Shown here: piece by piece, positions 55,601-64,000 of the stretch
Position numbering within the stretch: position 1 is the stretch's first letter
Layout: every line of letters begins with the position of its first letter
Source: Darksidea phi
Taxonomy: Eukaryota > Ascomycota > Dothideomycetes > Pleosporales > Lentitheciaceae
Direction: 5' to 3'
Assembly: GCA_030770425.1 (NCBI GenBank)
Contig: JASJFT010000108.1
Location: 1-64,000, forward strand
DNA length: 64,000 nt
Program-made: the position numbers and the translations under genes
Notes under the pieces: model-generated
The model's input: only the letters and a program-made list of their open reading frames with translations
Database searches by the model: none
Told to the model about the DNA's origin: nothing

Positions 55601-57145
55601 TGAGGAGTTGGATTCATCCCGAACCCACGAACGCTCACTCCGCGCGAAAGAGTTGAGTAAGCGACTATACTCGCAGCAGGATCGCCTCGTACGCCTGGTC
55701 GAAGCGCTGGGCTTCATCATTACTTATGAAGATGGCACCATGGCCTTGCAGCGTGCCTCTAGAATTAGCAACAGCACAACGCTAGGCGATACCGCCAATC
55801 TTACTCGAAGTAATACGACTCCGTCACCGACACCTCTGAAGCAATTCTCCGAGAATTTTGCCAATCTTTCTTTCCTTCAGTGGCCTGAGTCCACGAGCGC
55901 AGAAGAGGAAGATCGGCGTTACCACGAGCTCATGGACAATCTTAACCGTTTCGATCTTGACATCTTCAGCGAAGCGGTTGCTAAGCGCATGCGAGACATT
56001 GAACACACCGCCCGGAAGTATCAGCGAGAGATGCGTAGCCATCGAGAGAAGGCACATCGCTTCCAAGCCGATGCGCATGAAAAGATCGCTTATCGGTCTT
56101 TCAAAGAAGGTGATTTGGCGTTATTCTTGCCTACACGCAACCAAGCTACGCGTCCGTGGGCTGCGTTCAATGTAGGCGCCCCCCACTACTTCCTCCGCGA
56201 GCAGGACTCTCACAGGCTGCATGGTCGAGAGTGGCTCGTAGCGCGCATCTCAAAGGTCGAAGAGCGCGTGGTAGATCTTTCGAAAACTATGGATACAGCT
56301 GCTAGGGCATCCTTGGACGGACGTTCTATTGCTTCGAACAGCGCGGTCTCCTTCGAAGATGACAATCCGTTCGAGCTCTCTGATGGCCTGCGATGGTACC
56401 TGCTTGATGCGGCTGAGGAGAAACCAGGCGCACCGGGTACGCCAGGCTTAGGGAAGACCACAGTGGCAAGCGCCCGCGTAACCGGACAAGGCCAAATGGA
56501 ACCCACGCGCAAAAAATCTTCCAATGACCCTGCGAAGACACTAGGTAAGTCACTCGATAGCCGTCGCAGCAGCGGGACGAGCAAGAAGAGTGCGCCTCTC
56601 GTGGGAGCCCGCAACTCCACGGAAGTCCTTCCCCAAGCTGAAGGGGATGAATCAGGACCGAGCTCAAACGCGGCAACACGAGGTGCAAGCCCAAGTGCGG
56701 GGCCGGGACCAAGTCATTTGAGAGAGAGCCAAGATGTGGCTGGTGTGGATAGGTTGCTTGAAGGGCAAGATGAGGTGCGCAAGGATCTTCTATGGGGACC
56801 TTAGGTTTGCGGCTCTTGTAAATCTAAGCTCCGCAGACATTCCCGTCCCACCTTGCTGACTCCAACCAGATAGCACAACCCTCTAGTACCGGCCATCAGT
56901 CTTCCTCGCACAAGTCCTTCCCACCCGGCTCCTCAAATTTAAGTGGAAGTGGTCTCCTACGTTCTGCAACCACGCCGAATGTCTCGCTGAACAAATCACG
57001 CGTTAGTAGTTCAAATGATCTAACAAGAGTGGGAAGTCCAGCTGCGAGCCCGAGTAAGAGGCCACCAGCGCCACGGGAGAGGAAGGGCAGCATTTGGGAC
57101 AGTTTATTCCAGGTTGACCTTACGTACCAAAAGTCCCGCAAGTGA
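52685..57145 (+). CDS. ATG11: Autophagy scaffold ATG11
   Basis: Exons 52685-52864, 52914-56774 and 56870-57145, 1438 residues. Family knowledge: ATG11 (FIP200-related) gathers cargo receptors and the Atg1 kinase at the phagophore assembly site in selective autophagy. Seen: a ubiquitin-like N-terminus (LQIAVAHTGLRLDADPVSFN, NQILLTTRGKHVK, KEIFVYNREL), an ATG17-like helical region (about residues 120-420), very long coiled coils rich in Glu, Lys and Arg (about 560-1000), and the C-terminal ATG11 domain with LALFLPTRNQATRPWAAFNV, HYFLREQDSH and NPFELSDGLRWYLLDA. A stop at 56802-56804 is removed by splicing at 56775 (GTGCGC); the last exon ends with GSIWDSLFQVDLTYQKS, matching the conserved family tail. 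Confidence 0.93.
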
Positions 57146-58512
57146 GGACATGTATTATAAATGACTGGGGAAGGATGAGTAGGCAGTGGGTAAGATAGTT
57201 CATACTAAGGCTCTGGAAAGGACCTTAGGCATTAATAAGATCTTAGAACCGTATGCAAGCCATACAAGCATGTGAAATTGCACCGTTTGCTCTTCTCCTG
57301 CATGTGCGCCTTGCGAGATGAAGAGTACCAAACCTTTCCCTGTGAGCCCCCACCACCGCATCAGCAAAAAACCGGCGGAACGGAAACAACAAGAGCAACA
57401 CAGATACGGAGTACTAGTGAAAGCCTACATCCACACCATACTGTCTTTCTGCAATCGATAGAATCGCTATTTCAGTATTATCTCTTGGAGACAATTAGGC
57501 TCGGTAATACGTAATCCTTACATTCGTACGGGACCGCAGAAATTAAATACACGTAAAGAAAGATAGGACATGATTGATAGCAGGTCTATAGCAAGTGGCA
57601 ATGGTAAGTGAGTGCGCATACACGACAAAAGGAAACAGACGTGAGCACTATGGAAGGCAATGGAAAGGACATCATTAGAAAGGACATCATATAAGCAGGC
57701 TACGCGTATAGATCAGTCCCAGTGTCATCACAGATACAAGCACTTGTTTTGGGGAGTATTATTGGGCTCAATGTGTGTTTTGATACTATCGCCTACTATC
57801 GCCAGGATCGTATCGTAAGCTCACCGCCAAGCTTCCGGTTTATACCCAAACTGACGCTGACCGTGGCATCAATCCGCCTCGGTACCTCAGAGATCCTCCA
57901 AAGCGCACGATGAAGTCGTGCAGATAACCTGAACAAGTCACAACCGCGACATCCTACGCTAGAAGTCCTCGAGACTCCCTTACCAAGGGTACCTCCAGCC
58001 CATTTGATATTGAATACGGATAAAACATCCACAGGCTGCGAGGGGTTCGCGTAAGCGGTGTAACAAGTATCAGCCACACCGGGAATGCCACCCGAGTGTG
58101 GTTTTGCAGCGCAATGAAAGTCGAGGACCAACTCAGTTCAGGAGATATGGGGTTCTAAAAGCCGTAAATAGTTCGCGATGTGTGAACGGTGCCGAACGCC
58201 GTCGACGAAGTAGAGGATTCGAAAAAGTACAATAAAGGTTGAGGCTTCAACCGCACGAACGAAGGCAAAAGGCATCTAGCAAGCTTGGTATGCAAGAAGC
58301 ACACTCAACGCCTACTTCGCACGCCTCGGATTATAAACGCAATAGGTAGTCAAACCGGATATCCGTTCATGCAGTCGTAGTCGTAATACACATGTAACTC
58401 CAGAAACTCGGTGGTAGCAACCGTATGTGGAAAACAAGCAACTTGAGAAATGACATTTCTGCAAGCCAATTGCAAACACGCAACGTTTTGCACTAGCGGA
58501 CTATATGCCGCG
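57146..58512. other. 1.4-kb convergent spacer
   Basis: Between the 3' ends of ATG11 and the disordered nuclear-type gene. Short open frames only (for example 57796-58131, minus strand) without recognisable features. It should hold both 3' untranslated regions. Confidence 0.4.
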
Positions 58513-59866
58513 TCAGAGGCTGTCAATAGACATAGCTGAAGCTGAGTGCTCACTTCGCGCCCGCTTGTCTGCGGGGCTTGCTAGAGGAGTACCGCTGCGC
58601 TTCTTGCTATCGCGGCTACCGCTTGCCGATGGCTTGACTCGGCTCCAAGATTCGAATGAAATTTCTAGCGGATGTTAGTCCTCATGGCTTGTGGTAGCGT
58701 ATTAATCTGAACTTACGTCGCTTGACACGGCTGGTTGGCGGCGGCGTCGCCTCCTGGGTAGTGGATGAGATTGCAGTAGTTTTCTGTGTCCTGCGGCTCG
58801 GGGTGGCGATAGGAACTTCGATGTCGGTGACTGCTTCTTCGTCGTCATCCTCCTCGCCATTCTCAAGCCGCTGACGCTTAATCTCTTCTTGGAACAAAAG
58901 ACGTGGCTTCACAGATGAGCGCGTGAGCCGGCCACCAGCACGCGTGCCAGATCTACGGTGAAGCTCATCACCTGATGACCAGGGAGTGTCGTCTAACGCG
59001 TTCGACGGCGGATTATCGTCAAACTTGCGGAAAGTCTTCTTACCGCGGCTACAAATAATTAGCAAATTTTTAACGACTCAGTACATGACCACTCACAATA
59101 GAAAGACCATGCCTTCGTCACGTTCGGCAGCCTCGAACATCTTGGCCGTCTTCTCGTCCACTTTCCGGGGCTTCTGCGGAGTAGCTTTCGCTTTGCCTTT
59201 GCCCTTCTTGGTGACAAACGGGTTGTCTTCTTCGTCATCACGGGTCGGGACGCGCTCCTTGGAATCGGTAAAGATCTCGATCTTGTCGTTGGCCTTGTCC
59301 ATTTGCTCTGCGAAGCTCTCCAGGGTATAGACATTTTTGGTCTTGCGGACCTTGCGCGGGGTTGGCATGGCCTCCTCGACTGTGGCGGGGCGGTTGGCAA
59401 ACAAGACGCGCGCGGTGGGGCCAAGAGTGTCTTCGGAGTGAAGGGCACGCTTCCGCGGCGTCTTTGACGGGGTGGGAAGCATTCCGTGAGGAGGCATTGT
59501 TGATAGGAGGCGGCGCGCAGGTGTCGGAGCTGCGTGGTCCGAGTCTGAGTCGATTGCAGCGGTGTTGTGGTGCGAGAGACGCGTCGAGCGAGGTGAGTGG
59601 TGTTTGGCGGGAGAAATAGGCGAAGACGGTGGGGAGAGTGTATGGTTGGAGGTGCGGGTTGCCGACTGCTTCGTGGAGCTCGTGGGAGTCACGGCACGCG
59701 TTGTTCTAGTGCGCGTCGGGGAGGTTTGCTCGGGGTGGAGGTGATGCTGCGCGGCGACTCTGCTGGACCGGCGCGGTGAAAAGGGCTCGTAGTCGTCGTA
59801 CTTGGCGCCGTGAATGGGCGCGGGCGGAGTGCGCACGCGACGCGGAGGAGACGGGGTCCTCTCCAT
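58513..59866 (-). CDS. Disordered, phospho-site-rich nuclear-type protein, unknown function
   Basis: Exons 59097-59866, 58717-59048 and 58513-58664 (minus strand), 417 residues from the ATG at 59866. The first 190 residues are low-complexity with many SP/TP sites (TPSPPRR, FSPRRSSR, TPSKTPRKR), typical of cyclin-dependent kinase substrates. The conserved core reads RVLFANRPATVEEAMPTPRK, VYTLESFAEQMDKANDKIEI, FTDSKERVP, DNPFVTKKGKGKAK and, across the first intron, GMVFLFRGKKTFRKFDD. The tail is basic (RVKRQISFESWSRVKP). I recall this core in other ascomycete proteins without a named function. Basic clusters and the absence of membrane segments suggest a nuclear location; a cell-cycle role is only a guess. 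Divergent from DUO1. Confidence 0.78.
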
Positions 59867-60323
59867 GGTGAGCAAACGGGTCGGGCGATGGTGTAGAGGG
59901 TAGTTGCGGGTGGTGAGGAGCAGGAAGGATGTCAAGAATATCGGTTTCTAAAATCAAAACAAGTGGAAATCTGGGAAGCAGCACAATAGTCACTGCAGAG
60001 TAGCCGGTAGCAGGTCCAATTGTAGGTTAAAACTGCGGTGAAGGATAGCGTCCCGTGACGGGCGAGTGATGGTGAGGAGGACGCAGCCGCAACGGTGGTG
60101 AAGGGCTAGAAATGAGCTGTTCGTCGGCTCGGTGAAGGGAGGAGGTTGGTTCCCAGCCATGGCAGGCGACGCAAGGGCCACCTCGGAACAACAAACGGGC
60201 TGCAGCCGCCCCGCCCGTCAAACACGCCAAACACGCCAACCCACGTCACATCTGTAGACCGCCGTCACTGCAAAAGTGAAAGTCGGATCAGTACCCTCTC
60301 CATCACGGACCGCAACCTCTACA
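59867..60323. promoter_or_regulatory. Divergent promoter spacer
   Basis: 457 bp between the nuclear-type gene (minus) and DUO1 (plus). No specific site recognised. Confidence 0.4.
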
Positions 60324-61103
60324 ATGGAGCCCCCAAACATTGGCGACCTCAGTCTCTCCGATTCGGATTCAGACGCCTTGTTCGACACGCCCGCCGCGCG
60401 CAAGGGCAAGAAGAAGGCTCAGGGCGAAGGCGGCGACACGGGAGAAGGCGCTGCTGCTGGGAAGGCGCGTGCAAAAGAATCCCATTACACGGCCGAGGAG
60501 GCGCGCGAGGCGGTACTGCGAAGAGAGCTTGAAAGCGTGCGCAATGTCAACAAAGTCATCGAGGGCGTCGTGGAGAGCCTGCAAAAGGCAAAAAGCAATA
60601 TGGATGTGCGTACAGGCCACGGAAAATGCCAATTGAAATGGTCGTTGATGACTGTATAGACTGTATCCCGTACCGTCCACAATGCCTCTACGCTCCTGCA
60701 GACATGGACACGTATCCTGTCACAGACAGAACACAACCAACGTCTCATACTGAACCCTCAATGGCAAGGAGCAAGCCAAGACCTACTCGACATTCAGGAT
60801 GAGGAAATCCAGCGGCAACACGCTGCAGAGCGCCGCGCGGCCGAGGAACAGGCGAGAAGAGAGGCGGCAGCTAGGAAAGCGGAGGAGGAGCGCAGGAAGG
60901 CAGAAGTTGCTGCAAAAGCTGGATCATCCAGAGGCCGTGGCCGGGGCGGCGCTAGAGCCCGCGGTACCTCCGCATCAAACACTGGCTACGTGGGCGTCGG
61001 TGGACAGAACGGACGAGGCCTCAATCGCAGCGGCTCGACAAGCACCCGAGCTGGTAGTGGCATCGGCCGCGGGTTGCGAGGAAGAGGAAGAGGACTGGGG
61101 TAA
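60324..61103 (+). CDS. DUO1: DASH/Dam1 complex subunit DUO1
   Basis: Exons 60324-60605 and 60660-61103, 241 residues; the 54-base intron (GTGCGT to GTATAG) keeps phase. Family knowledge: DUO1 is part of the ten-subunit DASH ring that couples outer kinetochores to microtubule ends. Seen: an acidic Ser/Asp-rich start (DLSLSDSDSDALFDTP), the conserved DUO1 core RRELESVRNVNKVIEGVVES, QKAKSNMD joined to TVSRTVHNASTLLQTWTRIL, SQTEHNQRLILNPQWQGASQ and DLLDIQDEE, then an Arg/Glu/Ala coiled-coil segment and an RGRGRGGARARG-type basic tail that could bind tubulin or nucleic acid. Tandem with galactokinase. Confidence 0.92.
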
Positions 61104-61533
61104 GAGGCACTCCCTCACAGACGTCGTCCCCCATGTCGAACAAAAGAGATAGCAGAGCAGCGAATCTTGATACCCTAGCCCGTCGATCAACAAAATGAGA
61201 TTCCGTCACCAGTCTGGTGGCTCAACAATTCTCTGCGGTCGATCAATATATATGGAGCATTACGTTGTCTGGTAGGATGGCGACAAGGCTACGGCAACGC
61301 GCCCTCATCCGCCGTTTCGTGTCGTTGCGGCTGCAATTCCGAATTGGGAAAGCTTCCAACTGTTGCCCCGCATTAGCTCCCCGCTATGCCCCAGAGCTCA
61401 CAAGACAAGTACAACCTGCGCTTCCGTATTAAACCTTCTTTCTCTACGCTCAGCCTCTAGATCTTGCCTGCTTCTCCCGATTACTGCATTACTGGAATTG
61501 ATTGTACTCTAAACACCACCACCTCACACCACA
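61104..61533. promoter_or_regulatory. Spacer, galactokinase promoter region
   Basis: 430 bp between DUO1 and galactokinase, both on the plus strand. A pyrimidine-rich stretch with CTCACACCACA precedes the start codon, a common fungal leader. I do not see a clear Gal4-type CGG-N11-CCG site. Confidence 0.35.
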
Positions 61534-63190
61534 ATGGAGGTTCCGACAGCAACATCGTTGCGCGATATCTACACAGAAGACGCGGTGCCGGTCCAGGCAA
61601 AGCGGTGGGAGAGGCTGCTGACGAAGTTCAAGGATACGTACAGCAAACCAGCAGACTTCGTGGCGCGGAGTCCGGGGCGTGTCAACATCATCGGCGAGGT
61701 TAATGTCATTTTCTTACCTTCCACGTAAGAAGGCTCACAGTACTTAGCACATCGACTACTCCCTCTATGAGGTGCTTCCCATGGCCATCACCGCCGACTT
61801 CCTCATGGCCGTAGCTGTCCGACCCGCCGACGAGAAGCCGCGGATACGAATCGCAAACGTGCAATCCCAGAAGTTTCCTTCGCGAGAGTTCGAGATTCCA
61901 ACCGAAGGCGATCTTCCTATCGATGCGTCGGAACATGAGTGGACAAACTACTTCAGATCTGGGCTACGTGGAGTCTCACAATTGCTTGCGAAGAAGCGGG
62001 GAGAGCACGTCGTGTCGGTTGGCATGGACATCATGTGCGAAGGCACTGTGCCGAGCGGTGGTGGACTATCAAGCTCAGCCGCCTTCGTGTGCACAAGCGC
62101 ATTGGCTTCACTGGCTGCCAATGGAGAGGATAAAGTTGACAAGAAAGAACTGTGTGAGCTTGCGATCGTTTCGGAACGCGCCGTGGGTGTCAACTCGGGA
62201 GGGTAAGTGCGCCGCTAGCTATAAACGATCTACGCTAACGACCGCACCAGGATGGATCAAGCTGCGTCCGTCTTCGCTTTGCGTGGCACCGCTCTCTACG
62301 TGACCTTTAAGCCAGCTCTTGACTACACAACCATTGAATTCCCGCAAACGGACCCCGAGCTCACGTTCATTACCGCCCAAAGCTTCGTCGCCGCAGACAA
62401 ACACGTAACCGCACCCGTTTGCTACAATCTTCGTGTGGTGGAATGTACGCTTGCAGCAGTCTTTCTCGCGAAGATCTTCGGACTGAAAAAGGAACTGCCA
62501 AGCGACTCGTCGCCACTCGGGGTCAGCCTTCGCGGTTTTCACGACACTTATTTCGAAGAGAAGGAAGGTGTCGTAGACAACACAAAGAGCTCGGTCGCCG
62601 AGTTCGAGGTCCAGCTGAACAAACTTGTCCAACTGACAGAGGACTATCTACCCCAAGAGGGTGGGTACTCAAGAGGCGACATTGGTGGACTGCTCGGAAT
62701 CTCAGAGGATGAGCTCAATGAGCGATACATGTCCAAATTTCCCGTCCGTGCAGAAAAGTTTATGCTACGACAGCGCGCTCTCCACGTCTTCACCGAAGCT
62801 CTCCGTGTCATTAAGTTCCGAAAACTTTTGTCCGAACCCCCGGTGGATGGAAAGGAGTTGCTCAAATCATTAGGTGACCTCATGAACGAGACGCAGACTT
62901 CATGTCGAGATATCTATGACTGCAGTTGCCCGGAACTTGATGAGCTGTGTGATCTTGCCCGGGCCGCAGGATCAGCCGGTAGCAGGTTGACCGGTGCGGG
63001 ATGGGGAGGATGTAGTGTGCATCTTGTACCAAAGGACAAGGTCGAAGCGATCAAGAAGTCGTGGGAGGAAAATTACTATCGGAAGAAATTTCCTGATATC
63101 ACGGCGGAGAAGCTGGAGGAAGCTGTTGTTGTTAGTAAGCCTGGCAGCGGTAGCGTTATCTTTAAGGTCACTGGCGACAAAGTCGTCTAG
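61534..63190 (+). CDS. GAL1: Galactokinase
   Basis: Exons 61534-61698, 61748-62202 and 62251-63190, 519 residues. Family knowledge: phosphorylates galactose to galactose-1-phosphate, first step of the Leloir pathway, in the cytosol. Seen: the galactokinase signature GRVNIIGEHIDY at residues 49-59, interrupted by the first intron exactly after GE; the GHMP ATP-binding motif PSGGGLSSSAAF at about 157-168; the AVGVNSGGMDQAAS region with the catalytic Asp, split by the second intron; and the C-terminal RLTGAGWGGCSVHLV motif. The length fits fungal enzymes. The yeast regulatory paralogue GAL3 lacks two residues of the SSSAA block, which are present here, so it should be an active kinase. Phosphoglucomutase at 31-33 kb completes the downstream conversion. 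Confidence 0.97.
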
Positions 63191-63538
63191 TCATGACGAT
63201 AGCCAGGTGTACGGATGGGGCTCGAGGCTTCGGCACTGCTTGGCTAACACCCTATGATACCATACCAGCAGCGAACTATCTCAAATAATGTCTCTCAAAG
63301 GACAATGACCTTGCTCTCTCAAAGCCATATGGCGCCCTTGTTTGATAAACGTAATAACGTCTTTGATGCTCATCAAGACCTTCACAAAGTCCTTGTTCAC
63401 ATTTCACACAAAAAGTTTAAGCGCCTCCCATCACACCTTATAAAACAAATTCACACACCCAACAGACGTCTGTAGCATCACATACACAGACGGCCTAAAA
63501 TCCATCTCCTACAGCTTTACACTAACAATCACACCATA
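63191..63538. other. Spacer between galactokinase and the last gene
   Basis: 348 bp, holding the galactokinase 3' flank and the promoter of the partial gene at the right edge. No specific site seen. Confidence 0.35.
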
Positions 63539-64000
63539 ATGGCATCCCTAAAAATCCTCATTCCTAGCAACGAGAAGACTGTCCAGTCCCCGGCTTTACT
63601 CAAAGCAGCCGCCGTAACGCCGATATTTCCCCCTGACACCTTCAGCCTAGGCGAGATTGAGCGCCAGCTCTGTTTAGTCCAACCGCTCGAATCGCGTCCC
63701 AAGGCAATGACTGCTCACTTTTATAGGACGCATACCAATGTTGCGAAGACTGCGGCGTCTTGGCCAAGGGCGCCAGCAAGGCCTATTCGTCCCTTGCGTC
63801 GGCCTAATTTGATTGTGGATACCGGAGCGGGAATCCCGGTCAAGAAGCTTTCGAGGTGTGCGACGAAGTTCATACCAGAAACGACTTCGGCTAGTGTAAA
63901 GAAGATGGAGAAGGCGGCTGAGAAAGTGGACAAAGAGATGAAGGTGGTTAAGATTGGTGCAGTTGGGAAGTGGGATTGGGAGTGTGGCTTTTGTGGGTCG
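63539..64000 (+). CDS. Partial gene, possible zinc-finger protein (runs off window)
   Basis: The ATG at 63539 opens a frame that continues without a stop to the window edge (154 codons seen). The visible part is basic and Pro-rich (MASLKILIPSNEKTVQSPAL, SWPRAPARPIRPLRRPN), with FSLGEIERQLCLVQPLES near residue 40. It ends WDWECGFCGS, the start of what may be a RanBP2-type or other short zinc-ribbon motif (W.CG.CG). No function can be given from this fragment. The leader just upstream (CACACCATAATGG) is a plausible fungal start context. Confidence 0.6.
   Translation, partial: MASLKILIPSNEKTVQSPALLKAAAVTPIFPPDTFSLGEIERQLCLVQPLESRPKAMTAHFYRTHTNVAKTAASWPRAPARPIRPLRRPNLIVDTGAGIPVKKLSRCATKFIPETTSASVKKMEKAAEKVDKEMKVVKIGAVGKWDWECGFCGS

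Noticed and set aside
57796..58131. 111-codon minus-strand frame between ATG11 and the nuclear-type gene
   Set aside because: No recognisable domain or splice partners, and it lies where two 3' untranslated regions should be.

Overview
The window is nuclear DNA of a filamentous ascomycete (Pezizomycotina), most likely a Dothideomycete-type plant- or soil-associated fungus; the class-level placement is inference. The evidence is direct. Protein genes carry many short introns of about 45-120 bases with GTRAGT-like donors, CTRAY-like branch sites and YAG acceptors. The gene families are also fungal: a HET-domain protein, a fungal CorA-like membrane protein, ATG11, the DASH subunit DUO1, MGM101, and a pectin methylesterase.

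The window has two compartments. Roughly 1-18.9 kb is accessory and gene-poor. It has an artefactual poly-G/poly-C left end and a secreted pectinesterase (3.2-4.4 kb). After these come a decayed 3' fragment of a DUF3455-type secreted protein, a large HET-ankyrin protein whose ankyrin array contains a recent 408-bp internal duplication, a five-exon CorA-like membrane protein, a NACHT/STAND NTPase remnant with a changed P-loop, a small protein resembling a fungal secreted family, a proline-rich secreted protein broken by a sequence gap and a one-base frameshift, and an ankyrin protein. Between them lie AT-rich stretches with tandem repeats, eroded transposon-like sequence and few open frames, as expected of repeat-mutated fungal DNA.

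From about 18.9 kb to the right end the window is mostly housekeeping genes, in divergent and convergent pairs with short spacers: a polytopic membrane protein, a TB2/DP1/HVA22 (Yop1-like) protein, MGM101, a cytochrome P450, COA4, biotin-protein ligase, a KES1-like oxysterol-binding protein, phosphoglucomutase, an asteroid/XPG-like protein, a single-pass membrane protein, a diacylglycerol/sphingoid-kinase-like protein, a Ser/Thr-rich surface receptor-like protein, a PWWP-like plus BTB-like protein, SEC11, NHP6, CENP-H, ATG11, a disordered nuclear-type protein, DUO1, galactokinase, and a partial gene at the right edge. Two gene-poor gaps interrupt it (38.4-41.6 kb and 49.6-51.6 kb). A truncated intron-containing tRNA-Gly-like element lies at 48.0-48.1 kb.

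The genes do not form one pathway. Functional neighbours are phosphoglucomutase and galactokinase (both Leloir/glycolytic entry, about 30 kb apart), CENP-H and DUO1 (both kinetochore, about 8 kb apart), and COA4 and MGM101 (both mitochondrial). The least-described material is in the accessory half: the HET-ankyrin array, the proline-rich secreted protein with an unassigned C-terminal domain, and a small two-exon gene near 30.5 kb. Exon boundaries given here were read by eye from splice signals, phase and family similarity; none was checked against transcripts.
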